DNA from: Emmonsiellopsis sp. PD_33
Taxonomy: Eukaryota; Ascomycota; Eurotiomycetes; Onygenales; Ajellomycetaceae
Direction: 5' to 3'
Length of the DNA: 46,296 nt
Assembly: GCA_032988165.1 (NCBI GenBank)
Contig: JANTQF010000285.1
Coordinates: forward strand, 1 to 46,296
Translations under genes and position numbers: made by a program
The notes under the pieces: model-generated
Told to the model about the DNA's origin: nothing
Database searches by the model: none
What the model saw: only the letters and a program-made list of their open reading frames with translations
Part shown: one piece after another, positions 22,917-35,100 of the stretch
Numbering within the stretch: the first letter of the stretch is position 1
Layout: every line of letters starts with the position of its first letter

Positions 22917-23401
22917 GGCTATGGCTGTAGCAGCGAGAAGCGGTGTTGGGAGCGGAGGGCGGGCTGGTATCTCTTCTCTCGTCTCGTCGTCAATCTATCT
23001 CCGTCTCGTGAAGACGTGTCGCCGACGCGTTTTTTGGCGTCGGGAATGGCGGGGCAGCCCGGAGCCCGGGGGGATGTTGTTCCGCCCACCGCCTTCCGCT
23101 TTGACTTTTCTGCCGTTCTGCCGCAGTCGAAGGAAAAAATAAAAAATCAACGACCGAGTTTGGAGACGGAGACAACAGCTTCGGGAGATTTCATTCGAGG
23201 GTACGTACTGTCTTGCGCGCATATTATATACCTATTGACTGACCTGTTTGTTTTGCATGACAGTTCTTCCAGCTTTGCATTCCAGGTCCTATTGCAATGA
23301 CCTGCTAGTTAAAGGAACAGCAACGTTCTCTTGGTCGGGATTGGATATCCCAAGTTGTTGACGGAATAAGAAATCAAGTTTGTACGATTCGTTGACAGTC
23401 A
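22917..23401. promoter_or_regulatory. Bidirectional promoter of rpa2 and dbp10
   Basis: Only 485 bp separate the divergent start codons of rpa2 (minus) and dbp10 (plus), so both promoters and leaders must sit here. An ACGCGT at 23025-23030 lies about 109 bp upstream of the rpa2 ATG and is followed by a TTTTTTGGCG run. Near 23200-23262 the plus strand has GTACGT, a CTGAC match and CATGACAG, which would suit an intron in the dbp10 leader, though its use is inferred. Confidence 0.6.
23025..23030. promoter_or_regulatory. MCB-like element (ACGCGT)
   Basis: Palindromic ACGCGT, the MluI cell-cycle box bound by the MBF complex in yeasts, where it drives G1/S genes including the RPA subunits. A TTTTGGCG stretch (23031-23038) next to it resembles an SBF/E2F-type half site. 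Its place in the proximal promoter of an S-phase gene makes function likely but unproven. Confidence 0.5.
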
Positions 23402-26221
23402 ATGGCCATGCCTCACCGCGCGGTGTCCCCCGCCGCTTCGGAAAATGAGTTCGATATCTCCAGGCTCCTTTTCCAGGAGGACGACAACTCCGACCTGGAG
23501 CGGCCCTCGAAGAAGAAGCAGCAGCAGCAGCAGCCTCAACAAAATTTAAACCTCGATGTGATGGGCGACGATGACGATGACGCGGACGACGATGGTGCAT
23601 TCATTGCAGCACAGCAGGCGTCCGCCAACCGCAAAACGTCCAATCTAAAAGGCCGGACTGTCAAAAAGGGCGGTGGCTTTCAGGCCATGGGTCTCAATGC
23701 CAATCTTCTCAAGGCCATAACGCGGAAGGGTTTCTCTGTACCTACGCCAATTCAGCGGAAAACAATCCCGCTCCTCTTGGATGATCAGGATGTTGTAGGA
23801 ATGGCCCGAACCGGATCTGGAAAAACTGCGGCGTTCGTCATCCCTATGATCGAGAAGCTAAAGAGCCATAGCGCAAAAGTTGGAGCCAGAGCTTTGATCA
23901 TGTCCCCTTCCAGAGAGTTGGCCCTACAAACTCTCAAGGTCGTGAAGGAATTGGGCCGTGGCACAGATCTGAAGAGCGTCCTGCTTGTTGGTGGTGATAG
24001 CTTGGAGGAGCAGTTTGGATACATGGCTGGAAATCCGGATATCATCATCGCTACTCCCGGACGCTTCCTCCATCTGAAAGTTGAAATGTCCCTGGATCTG
24101 TCCAGTATCCGCTATGTAGTGTTTGACGAAGCAGATCGCCTTTTCGAAATGGGCTTCGCTGCACAGTTGACCGAGATTCTACACGGCCTTCCCGTTTCCC
24201 GTCAAACATTACTGTTTTCCGCAACTTTACCAAAGTCCTTGGTCGAATTTGCTCGCGCGGGTTTACAAGAACCAACTTTGGTCCGCTTGGATGCGGAAAG
24301 TAAAATTTCTCCTGATCTTCAAAATGCCTTTTTTACAGTCAAATCGTCGGATAAGGAGGGTGCTCTTTTACATCTTCTCCATGATGTCATCAAAATCCCC
24401 ACTGGGGAAACCGATGCAGCTATAAGGGCGAAAGAGGAGGCAAAAAACCCAAAGAAACGCAAGCGGTCCGATGCTGCGAAAGCCAACCACGAATCACCTA
24501 CAGAGCATTCTACAATTATCTTCGCGGCCACCAAACATCATGTGGATTACCTAACATCGTTTCTCCGCCTATCCGGGTTTGCTACCTCTTACGCGTACGG
24601 TTCACTAGACCAGACAGCTCGGAAAATCGAGGTACAAAATTTCCGTTCGGGCGTTACTCACCTCCTTGTTGTGACCGATGTCGCCGCTCGAGGAATCGAT
24701 ATTCCCGTGCTTGCAAACGTTATCAATTACGACTTCCCTTCACAGCCTAAAATCTTCATACATCGTGTCGGGCGAACTGCTCGAGCTGGTAAGAAGGGTT
24801 GGAGTTACAGTCTCATCCGAGAGACAGACGCTCCCTATTTACTTGATCTCCAGCTTTTCCTTGGTCGACGATTAGTGCTTGGACGTGGTTCAGGCGAGGA
24901 ACTCAGTTATTCGGACGATGTTGTCGTTGGCGGTTTGGTCAGGGACAAAGTCTCTCGCTACTGCGAGTGGATTTCCAAACTTCTGGATGAAGACGTCGAT
25001 GTTGAATCACAGCGGTCAGTTGCGGTTAAGGGTGAGAAGCTATATATGAGGACGCGGAATTCCGCATCTAGCGAAAGCGCTAAGCGAGCAAAGGACGTGG
25101 TCGGGTCAGACGAATGGATGATGTTGCATCCCTTGTTCAACGACGAGACAAGTCGCCTCGAAGAAGAGAGGGAGAAGATGCTGGCTCGCATAGGAGGCTA
25201 CAAGCCGCAAGAAACCATTTTCGAAATTGGTGGTAGAAGAGGAGGAAAGAAAGGAACCGAGGAGGCCATTGACATGATGAGAAATATCCGGTCAACCTTT
25301 GAGTCGAAGAGGGCACGGAAAGAATCGGAAAACCAACTGACCCAACAAACTGAACAATCAAGGACAACGGATGCCCTCGTATCGAATCCCGATGACGATG
25401 AGATGGCGGATTTTGATGATGAGGAGAACGCCAATGCCGATAACATGTCTCTTGCCTCCGATTCGGAGCTTGAAGTAACATTCTCCTACCCCGACTCCGG
25501 GAAGTCCAAGTCAAAAGAGGCAATCAGGAAATCAGACTCTGGCCAATCCTTCCAAAACCCCGAATACTTCATGTCATATACACCTGCAAACAACTCACTC
25601 GCCGAAGACCGTGGATATGGTGTCCATTCAGGATCGAATTCTAATTTCGTTGAAGCATCGCGAGGCGCAACCATGGACCTCGCAGGTGACGAGAGCACTT
25701 CGCGTGGCTTTGGGGAACCGCGATCCATCATGCGCTGGGATAAGCGACAAAAGAAATATGTCTCCCGCCGAAACGACGAGGATGGATCGAAAGGAGGCCT
25801 TCTTGTCCGCGGCGAGAGCGGGACGAAAATCGCAGCTAGTTTCCGCAGCGGCAGATTCGATGCGTGGAAGAAGGGCAAGCGAATTGGTCGGATGCCACGC
25901 GTCGGAGAGGCTGAAGCTCCTGGGCTTGGCGATTCTGCTGGCCAGGCGGCGGGTAAAAGGTACAGACATCGCAAAGAGCAGGCGCCCAAGGCTCCCGATA
26001 AGCTCCGGGGGGATTATGATAAGAAGAAGAAGAGTTTTGATGCTTCTAAACAGCGCGAGGCGGAGAAAGGATTTGATCCTTCATCTCGTGGTGGGAAGGG
26101 TTCTGGTGGCAAGGGGAAGAGTGAGCTCAAGAATGTTGAGGATGTGAGGAAGGCGAGGAATTTGAAGGAGAAGAGGAGGGAGAAGAATGCTCGGCCGTCC
26201 AAGAAGGGTAAAGGGAGATAG
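23402..26221 (+). CDS. dbp10: DEAD-box ATP-dependent RNA helicase DBP10, 939 aa
   Basis: Nucleolar RNA helicase that remodels pre-60S ribosomal particles in yeast. Single exon. An acidic, lysine- and glutamine-rich N-terminus (residues 1-90) is followed by the GFxxPTPIQ Q-motif (110-118), Walker A ARTGSGKT (135-142), PSRELALQ (169-176), TPGRF (218-222), DEAD (242-245) and SAT (273-275). The second RecA domain has IIFAATKHHVDYL (372-384), DVAARGIDIP (426-435) and HRVGRTARAG (454-463). Beyond residue 620 come an E/D-rich linker, the DBP10 C-terminal region around MRWDKRQKKYVSR, and a very basic tail (KKGKGR). An insert between motifs III and IV, KNPKKRKRS (about 349-357), is a likely nuclear localisation signal. 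Start chosen at the first ATG (MAMPHRA); a second ATG lies two codons on. Length is within the usual family range. Confidence 0.96.
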   Translation: MAMPHRAVSPAASENEFDISRLLFQEDDNSDLERPSKKKQQQQQPQQNLNLDVMGDDDDDADDDGAFIAAQQASANRKTSNLKGRTVKKGGGFQAMGLNANLLKAITRKGFSVPTPIQRKTIPLLLDDQDVVGMARTGSGKTAAFVIPMIEKLKSHSAKVGARALIMSPSRELALQTLKVVKELGRGTDLKSVLLVGGDSLEEQFGYMAGNPDIIIATPGRFLHLKVEMSLDLSSIRYVVFDEADRLFEMGFAAQLTEILHGLPVSRQTLLFSATLPKSLVEFARAGLQEPTLVRLDAESKISPDLQNAFFTVKSSDKEGALLHLLHDVIKIPTGETDAAIRAKEEAKNPKKRKRSDAAKANHESPTEHSTIIFAATKHHVDYLTSFLRLSGFATSYAYGSLDQTARKIEVQNFRSGVTHLLVVTDVAARGIDIPVLANVINYDFPSQPKIFIHRVGRTARAGKKGWSYSLIRETDAPYLLDLQLFLGRRLVLGRGSGEELSYSDDVVVGGLVRDKVSRYCEWISKLLDEDVDVESQRSVAVKGEKLYMRTRNSASSESAKRAKDVVGSDEWMMLHPLFNDETSRLEEEREKMLARIGGYKPQETIFEIGGRRGGKKGTEEAIDMMRNIRSTFESKRARKESENQLTQQTEQSRTTDALVSNPDDDEMADFDDEENANADNMSLASDSELEVTFSYPDSGKSKSKEAIRKSDSGQSFQNPEYFMSYTPANNSLAEDRGYGVHSGSNSNFVEASRGATMDLAGDESTSRGFGEPRSIMRWDKRQKKYVSRRNDEDGSKGGLLVRGESGTKIAASFRSGRFDAWKKGKRIGRMPRVGEAEAPGLGDSAGQAAGKRYRHRKEQAPKAPDKLRGDYDKKKKSFDASKQREAEKGFDPSSRGGKGSGGKGKSELKNVEDVRKARNLKEKRREKNARPSKKGKGR

Positions 26222-29200
26222 ATGGTGGTGGAAGCGGTTCTACTTTTTTTTTTGATATCCCATAACAATATTGGTATTTGGGTTTGATATTGGTATTTTG
26301 GCGTCATTCAAGTCATAAAATTTATTTTCACATTCCTGTTCATTGCAGCCATGTCTCCGGAATTGTTTATCCTGCCTACCCTCCTGACTTTGATCTTCTT
26401 GGACCCCCTTCCCCCCTTTCCTGGTAGTCCATCGTCCCCCTTTTTATGGATTAGTCAGCACATTCCCCTCAAACCTATTTTTTCCATCTTCAAACTCATC
26501 AACTGAACCCGGCCCAATCACGCCCTCGACACCCGAATGGACACAGCGCATATCTAACCGCCCGGGTGTGATGGTAACTGTGCTTCCTATAAACGGAGCA
26601 AGTACATGTACCACCAGAATGGATTCGACGCAGGTGCCACATTTTCTGCCAGTTGCGCAAAAGATTAATTCTCCTACCATTTTGTGGGACGTGGGCTTAG
26701 TTCCTAGTTATCGAAAACGATAGGAACTCACTTGTCGTCTACTTGTTTACCTTGCGCGAGGTCCGCCGGGCAGATTTGAAACTCGGATTTGGTATCGGTT
26801 GCTGCGTTTCAGAGAGAGGAGTTTGTTGGTTTGTCTATCTATGTCTGGAAGGTCGACTCTGGTCGCTCTGTCTGGTCGCTTTCCGGAAGTGACAATGTGG
26901 ATGAGATTTCTTTTTTGCGATACACGAAATTGCCAACATGTCTTGAAAGTTCGTTTGGGCATTCACTGTGTATCGCTCCTCAACGATCTTTTCGCGGAAA
27001 GTTCTTATTCACCATGGGTACAGCGCATATCTGTGTCTCGCTGCCCGGGGCCGATCAAATGTACCCATCTGTACGGCTTTTATTTGGCATGTTAAAGTTG
27101 AGGAGGCAGGTGATTGATCTACGGGCGTGGTGCATCTATCCCAGAGAATCGCACGGTATATATTCTTCTTTTCTTTTTCCTGCCTGAATTTTCCATCTCG
27201 CATAAATTTCTACCGCCGTTCGGGGACATGATTCGAGCATTCCCTGTGTAACTTGGGCTGTCACCGTGCTCTCTCTTATTTGCCTTTTTTTTCTGTGACC
27301 AGTCTTATTGTTCCTTCGCCTGTGCATGGCCATTGGTACAACTTTATCCTTCTTCATGCGAATGAGGGGAAACGAGGCCGCATGGCAGTTGGTACGGTAC
27401 ACGTCTCGGTTGCTCGGAAGAAAAAAACTCTGTGCTATGTCTCCCTGCCATGAGTTTGGTGGAATGGCGAACCTTGCACTCAAATGCAGAGTTATTTGCC
27501 CCCGACTCTGCCGCCTGGATTGCATAGCGGTCTGTTTCTCAGCAGAAAGCAATGCCCTCCTGGTGGACAATGACACGCTTGCCAACCTGGGGCAGAAAGC
27601 AGTTTGCTGCAGAACTCAATTTTTGCCGGCCCTTCATGGCTGGCTCTCTGAGACATTGCTCGAGTACACGTTTTTTTTCCCAGACGTTTAATAACGGCCC
27701 AGGCAGGGTGTCCACAACTTCTGTTCATAAGGCAACATTTATGACCACGCTATCAGAGAGACCCAGCCAGCAACCAAATATTTTAATATCAGGCTTGTCG
27801 ATATTGATCCGATACTCCTCATATATGGTATGTTGGCTCTACGTATGGGAATCGCATTACATTTAACTTCTATTTTTTCTCGCACGGTATCTTCAAAGGA
27901 TCCCCCGAGTCTTCCCCTGCTGCCATCCCACGCCCACACTATGCTACAATGGTGCTACCACGCCGTGACAAGACAGTTACTCAGAACGCCCGAACCAAAT
28001 CTGTCGAGGTGAGAAGAAGAAGAAGCGCAATCAAAGCCGGCCAAGCATGCGAGTAAGAGCGCGGGCACACATGCGAGCCACAAACACAGCACACGCACAC
28101 TGCACCCTCGACTCCGCGACCTTGGATTTGGAGCTTCCCTTGAGTGACCAAAAGGAACCCCCTCCCCCAATACCACGGCGCCGATCTACTTCTAGTTCGG
28201 AATGAGGGGAGAGGTCTTGTTTGGCTAATGGGAGATCACCTCATGCATGCATGCAAGGCGAGTTCCCGTGCGGGCCCCGTCCCCGGGCGGACATTTTTGG
28301 TTGTGGTTGTCCGTTTCGGCTTGTGGATATGGTAGATCCATGTATATGCACTGATCTACCCCGTGCATTGCATACATTCAAATCATGTACATCTTCTGTA
28401 CATGTAATATGTACTTTTGTTGATGGTGGCTTCGAATGCATATGGGAGAACCCTTGTTGAATTCGCTTTTCCCTATCGTGATTTTCAACGGGTGCATCTG
28501 CCTACACGCACGAAGCGATTCTGCATCGGGAGCATGAATATGCTCACCTGATTTTATGCAGCGGAGGAAACGGGAAACCAAAGACTATGGCGAGGGAGGG
28601 GGCGGGATAGGAAACGGAGTAAGCGGGGGGCGCGCTGGTTTGGTCCATATGAGAAGCACGTTTCCTCTGGACCCTGAACTTACGACCGCTTTGAAATAGG
28701 TAAATGGGCATGCCAGTCATTAGGAAAACTAAGTAGGGGACCGTGTATGTGATGTATGGGTGTCCCTACCATGCCTACCTATCACAACATGTCAAAAGAA
28801 TGGAGTCACTGGATCTTTTTATTCGGTCAAGATTGCAAGTTAAGGTTAATGTATACAAAAAAATAATGACCGTAACGGCACTGCTGATATCACCATTCTT
28901 TATTCTCCGATCAACGAGACCAAAGAAACTGTCCAAGGGCCACCATCCCACGAGCCCGTTCCTTAATCCCTACTCAGTTCTTACCGCCTCTACTCTCAAA
29001 TTCTTCCAACTGTATCAAGTGGACTGACTGCTTTATGGCGCATGCAGAATGAACAAACAAATGAATCCAGCAGCTTGATGTTGAGAAAGCAAGCAAGGGA
29101 CCGGACCGCTAGCTGGCCAGCGTAGCGTAGGAATCCGTGTGTTAGTTGATGTTAATGCCTGGGTAGGGTGAGTTGGTTTTATGCAGGCAGGGAAGGATGG

Positions 29201-30334
29201 ATGGGTACCGTCCATGGGGTGCGTGTGTGTGTGTGTGTATGTGAAATAAGGTTGCGGGAAGAGTTGCTGGGTGGTTATCCGACGAATATGTTACTTTACC
29301 ATACCCAGACGGGTATATGGGCCTACTTCTACTCTAGGATTGATATGGATGATGGAGACGTTTTGATGGTTAGTTGAGGGGTTGGATAGAATCTGTGAAT
29401 TTATAGATGATATTTACATATTATTTTTATTGATAATAATATTCCTATATACAAACTCATCACCTGGTTATCAGCAAATCTTGCAAAGGGCTCTCAGGGC
29501 AAAGATGGAACTCCTGAGAAATAGTCGGTTAGATAGGTAGCAAACCAACAGAAGCCCCCGTAGATAGGACAGCTACAATACATAAATATCAATATATATA
29601 GCTCCGCATTCGTACATCTAAGCATGACATCGAGCATAGTCGATCAACGAAACACAAAAAAATCCGTATACCATTAAAAAACACAACAAAGGAAATTAAG
29701 AAAACTCATTTCATAACATAGCATGTAAAACAAAAGGGGTATCATCCAGGAGTGCAACAAAACGAATGAGGCAGGAAATGGATATCGATAGAAATTGAAA
29801 CATGCCACCCAACATTCAGAGTTGAAAGTCGCAAAAGAATTCTTCGGTAAATAGGAGAGGAAAAACGCCCTTACTGCTCGCATTCCAACCATGTCGTCAG
29901 GGGTAAATCGACAGGGGACTTCGGCCATAAATTGAAGAAAACAACAAGGTACCGTAGGAATGTCCGAGTAAAACCCGAGGACGGAAAAGCAAAGAGAGAC
30001 ATGAACCACGTGATCGATAGGGGTATGGATGGGGTGCGTTCTTTTGCGTAACGTAGCACTCAACAAGGTCTTTGGACTGGGCGAAAACATTCTGTGTAGC
30101 TTCCTAGCTACATTTCCCTTGTGCACCTAGTTTCAATCCTTCGTATTTCCCCCCTTCTCATCCAGTAGGATCCCAACAAATTGACCCATAACCCCTTTTA
30201 ATATTTTTCTTCATTTTCAAATTCCCTTAATTTCCCTCCTAGTGGATGTTTCATTATTCGTCCCATTTCCATATTTGGATTGAGGTGCATGTAAACTCCT
30301 AGGCGGCGCGGGTGGAGACAGAAGCAATGTGTAG
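26222..30334. other. Convergent, gene-poor interval between dbp10 and the Zn2Cys6 gene
   Basis: About 4.1 kb in which I cannot support any gene. It must contain the 3' regions of dbp10 (plus) and the zinc-cluster gene (minus). Open frames up to 150 codons exist on both strands (for example 27308-27691 plus, 27136-27585 minus, 29674-30126 minus), but they overlap each other, lack clear motifs and show no convincing splice continuation. A (GT)n run lies at about 29223-29238. Segments near 29380-29450 and 29560-29700 are AT-rich. The normal CpG content argues against a decayed copy of the CpG-depleted transposons seen further on. Confidence 0.4.
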
Positions 30335-32137
30335 CTAGTCGTTAACCATATCCCCTAATGCCATCTTCTGACGTTTAGCAGGACGCGATTCCGGTTCCTT
30401 TTCCTTTTCTTCTAGGTGACCCGATTTCTCTAGATCTGCCGGGCGTGAAGCAGCAGATACAGGGAGGTTGCCTTGCTGCTGCTGCTGCCGTGGCTGAAGC
30501 TGCGGTGGCAACGGGGGTGGGTGGTACGAATCGAGCAAACCCCGCGTAGATGGTCCGGAAACATAAGGCTCAGCAGGTTGGAAGGGAGGCTGCTTCGGTG
30601 CAGGGCGCGAGTCCTCCGGTTCTTGGACGAAGTCATCCCGGCTAGTATGCGGCCGCCCTGATGGTAACGATGGCCGCCAAGGGGGCACCGGAGCGCTCGA
30701 GGGACCCTGGTGGCTGCTATGGGGAAACTCAGATTCCGTGCCCGTGGCCGGCGGCTTCAGGGGAGGTAGTCGGATTTGCGGCTGGCCTGGACCCGAAAAT
30801 GGGTAACTGCGCGCACGTCCAGAACCTGACAAGGTCGGGCTGGATAGCGGCCCGTGCGGAGATACCGGGCCTGAAAAGTATGAAGATCCCGGAGGGGGAG
30901 GGGGAGGGGGTGGCGGTTGATACCGATGAGGGGACTGATTTGACAATGGACTTTCTCCGGAAAATTGATGGATGGGCCTCGAAACATCGCCGTAGTCGCG
31001 CGTATAGGTTGAAGACCTCCTCTCAGGAGAGAATAACTGTGGGTGGTGGTTTCCGGATGGTTGAGCAGAAACCCCGGGCACTGCAAACTGGCCAGGAAAA
31101 CAGCTCGAAATCAGGGGCGAGGTCGGCATTGCCCGTGAAGAGGTGGGTTGGGCCCACATGTGTGAATTAGATATTGCCGGGCTCAATCTTGGTCTTCCAT
31201 ATTCACTTCCAAACTCAGTGGATGTCCGGGTAAGCTGTAACTCTGTACTCGGCCGTATTTCCCGCGAGGAGGAAGTTCGTCGGTGGGTGTATAATCCAGA
31301 TATGGGAGAAGTATTCTGAGGCGGAGGGCGCGATGTTCCCGGATTGGTGAATGTAGGTTCGTACGTTCGAAGGGGTCCCTCCTCAGCTTTCAAAGGAGGC
31401 CGTCCCCTTCTTTTGTGTGTCACATCCACGCAAGATGACTGTATGAAAATCAGTTAGTATGGTCATGGGGCCTTGCTGAATAGAATAGAAAAGCTACCGC
31501 ATTTCCCTGGAGGCAAATATCGCTAGATATAGATTCTTGCGAACTAATTTTCTGGGGAACTCACTTCTTTGCCTGCAGAAATACATCTTCGACATGGACG
31601 CGCGGAGTCGCATCCTAGGTGCTTTCGCTTACAGTTCACGCATGCCGATGCAACGTGAGCTTTCGCCCTGCGCGTGGACCTAGGGGGAAGCGTATTTGTC
31701 CGTGGAGGTAGCAATGCGCCAGGTGCGAGAGTAGGTCGTAACTGGGGATCATCGATTGCTGGAAGTGTTAAGATGGACATTCCTGATTGACCTCCCGATA
31801 GTCGTCGAGAGTCAGATAGGAGGATTTCGGGACCCGGGATTCTGGCCGCATGATCTGGATAAGATAAAGCCGGCTGTACAACTCCATATGCAGTAGTTGA
31901 AGTCGGAGAACTTGAGCGTTTTCGGCGCCTCTCTCCGCGAAGTGGATCGAAACGATTTTCTGGCGAAGGAGAGCCGGACATAGGGGGAGAGAGATAAGGA
32001 GCCCAAAGGCTGGGGGCGGAGGAGGAGTCTGGCGGATTCAAGTTTAGAGAGAACCTTAGAGGATCGGAGCTAGACCCGTGGGCGGATCCTAATGCCGTGA
32101 AGGGAAAGGGGCGCCCGGCAGATCGTATGGAGTGCAT
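30335..32137 (-). CDS. Zn2Cys6 (GAL4-type) transcription factor, 558 aa, two exons
   Basis: Predicted DNA-binding regulator. Exons are 32137-31565 and 31438-30335, 191 and 367 codons, joined by a 126-nt intron (GTGAGT to CATACAG). Residues 1-160 are S/P/R-rich. The zinc cluster is C-x2-C-x6-C-x5-C-x2-C-x8-C (Cys 166, 169, 176, 182, 185, 194); the intron falls between the fifth and sixth cysteines, so only the spliced protein has all six ligands. It is followed at once by HKRRGRPPLK, an AT-hook-like basic patch serving as linker. The rest is disordered and rich in P, S, Q, with a run of nine prolines and a poly-Q stretch, and ends PAKRQKMALGDMVND. The usual fungal-specific middle homology domain is absent. 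The start is ATG 32137; the open frame extends 6 codons upstream without ATG. Target genes are unknown and I do not assign an orthologue. Confidence 0.85.
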
Positions 32138-35100
32138 GAGGTTCCGTTTTCCCAAATGAATGGATGGAACTGTAAAAGATGGAACGAAGCATTAAAAGAC
32201 CGACAAAGAAGCCCGTTTGTGGCATCAAAAGCCAAGCGGATGACGGGCTCGGATCAGGGCTATCGCATAGAGGGCGGAACCGGCGGGCTCCAATCGTGTC
32301 GATCATAAATCTTGACTCGAACAAGCGACATGGAATCCTCCGCTCATGAATACTCCAGCTCGGTTGGCCTTCAGTCTATCAGCTCCGGTCTAAATGCCCT
32401 AGAACCTTCGCTTTTGGGGCTTCAGGGAAGATAGCGGTCGCAATCCAGCCTGGGGCGCTCAATAACAGCCGATAGCCAGAATGACTGTCGCAACCATCCC
32501 TGAACGTAACGTCCCTGATTAGGGAGAGAGAAGGGGAAAAGAACGATTATATGGTATGACAAGCTCCAAATGAAACAATATGGGAATGAAACATACAAGA
32601 ACTAGCAGGTAAGAAGCACAAGCCGGTGTGTGCCTGTTTACCAATCCAAGCAAATGACGTTTATCGCGTTTCTAAAGTTGCCACCAATCGAGCCCAAATT
32701 TAAAGAGACCCTCGGGGGACTAAGGTTCAATGATTGACAGATCGAAAGCTACCATCGAAAGAGGCGCACACCTGGTGTGATATGGGATGCAGCTGACTAG
32801 AACAGAAAAAGGAAAGGCGAAGAAAACATTAGAAAGGGCGAGATGAGGGGAAGCAGGGAAAGACTTGAAGGAGAGACATATGGAACGTAGAAAAAGAAAA
32901 GTGAAGTAAAATTGCGCAGGAGAGAGGCAGCTGGAGGTGAAAATGGTTAGTTGGCTAGTGGAATGGGAGTTGTTATGGGAGGGTTATTAGTCGACCGGAA
33001 AGATGGATTGGGAAGAGAGAACGTTATTGAGTAATGAGACTCCGGCTGAATCAATCAAGCCTCCGCCATCATCTCCGGGGGCGGATGATATATTATTATT
33101 ATTATCCATCATGCAGGTCATAACAGGGCTGGGGCAGGGTCCGGGAGCAAAGGCCTGAACAAGAGGAGTAATAAAGCTAGAGTTGTCGCGTAAGCCAGAG
33201 AACGAGGGGTGATGGCAGGCCAGCCTGCTAATCTCGGGCAATGAAGGGTGGATCCTTTTAGTGAACCTTTTTTTGACGAGTGGCGCTGGACGAAGGGGAG
33301 GTTCGGGTATGGACCATGGAGTGGTGGACCATACGGGGGGACGCCGGAACGGTGGGGGGTTATCACCCCCAGGCTCCAGTTCCAGGAATTGCCAGGGAAA
33401 TAAGGCAGGGAATGGCAAACTATGGTTCCAAGATGGGTGATTCGTGACGAGAGCAACGGTTTGCCAGCGCTTGCAAATGCTCCGTAGGAGGTAGCATCAG
33501 CGGTGGAGAGCATGGCCAGTGCAGTGTGCAGACGTGCAAGGAAAATGATCCGGCTAGTTTTGAAGATGGGATGGGCGGTAGGCCGGCGCTACTGGGTACT
33601 GGCAAGGTACTAGCGGGAGACTCGTGAGATGGATCATCCTCTAGCCCTCGATAGATATTCCCCTCGATGCCGAATAGAGCCATGGCCAGTTGAAAGGCTG
33701 GCGAGCCTGTCGCTGTTCAGCTTGGTTCTCCTGATCTGCCGTCACGTCGATCACCCTTGCATAACTTGGGCGGACAAATAAAAGATAACCCAATCACAGT
33801 GCAGCTCTTTGATCCAGAAGTTCTACTATTTTCTTTTATCAGGCGGAGAACGAGGAGCGACGAATGCTAGTCAATCGGATCTCCTATCTCTGGCTGGCTG
33901 GCTTCTAGGCTGGTTCTTGAATTCCGGTCCTTTGACGCCAGGCAGCGGGAACCGAATATTTTGAGAACGGAATGGACGCCACCCTGGTGGCTTGCATAGG
34001 CCCACGATCCGGATGAGGTTGCAGCTGTCAGCAGTGACACCAAGCAGGGGAGATTGTAACTAACCAAGACAGCGTGGGAGACAAGAGGCATGGTAAGACA
34101 ATCTAGAAGAGAAGAATATGTACACAGCGGCTATAAAGTGGAGGAGAATGCCATGGGATACCGCGAGCTGTTGAAACTGCAATCGACGGTGGTGGACGGA
34201 TGAAGCCCGAAGAAGAAAAATGAATTAGGGCTTCTGTGGACGGAATCGGAAGTTAGGGCTTCACGGCACGAAACCTGCACCACGCGCCCAAGCAAACAGC
34301 GCGACGTTCAACTGTCCCAGGTATCTTGTCTTCGCGTGCAGCCAGCATGATGAGGAGGTATCAAGTCCTTATTGTGTTCAACCGAATGCTCGAATTCTCC
34401 ATTTTGCCAGCAGTCTCGAGTTATTCCTGTGGATTGACTGCCCGATGATTATTTCTGTTGATGCACAGCATTATATGTCTCCCTGAAGCTAGAAAGGTCG
34501 GAAACACCAATATCTGCCTCAGTCTGGAGTTACGGGCAAGTTTGTTGCCCGCATAAGCATGCTGGCGATGCAGAAAATCAGTTACTTGTGGGCCAAACAA
34601 ACCCCTGCCCCGAGCTCCGTGATTCAGTACAAAGGCACTCATCAATCCTTTATTACCCCACAGAAACAATATCTCCTACTAGATGGCCAACCTCATAGCC
34701 TCTAATGATAAGTTTTGAGAAGAAGCGGCAATACCGCCCTGGAGCTGCCCAGTTATGATGTGACAGACAGTCTTTCCTAGCAGAGGGGAACCCAAACATA
34801 AACTGCAGAATTGGATTTGCACTTTGCATGCACTATGATCTTCACCCGAGCCGCACTGATACCCCAGCGACCACTATCTCCGCACACTTACCTCCCGTCC
34901 GATTCCCGCATCTCCATAAACCACCAATAAGATATGAATCATACGGCAGAGGAAACGCGGGTGCACCGGACATGTTCGCCATGTATGTACATGTACGGAG
35001 TACATACATTCACACAGCTCAGTACCGGCCTTCCTGCAGGCAACTATCAACCAGAGATATGCCGGAGGGTTGAATTCAGCGTGGTAGCTAGGTAAGTGCC

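Noticed and set aside
25611..26147. A 178-codon open frame overlapping dbp10 in another frame
   Set aside because: It lies wholly inside the DBP10 coding sequence and has the arginine-rich composition of a frame shadow; no independent motif.
27136..27691. Overlapping long open frames on both strands downstream of dbp10
   Set aside because: They overlap each other, are cysteine-rich without a pattern, and show no start context, splice sites or recognisable domain.
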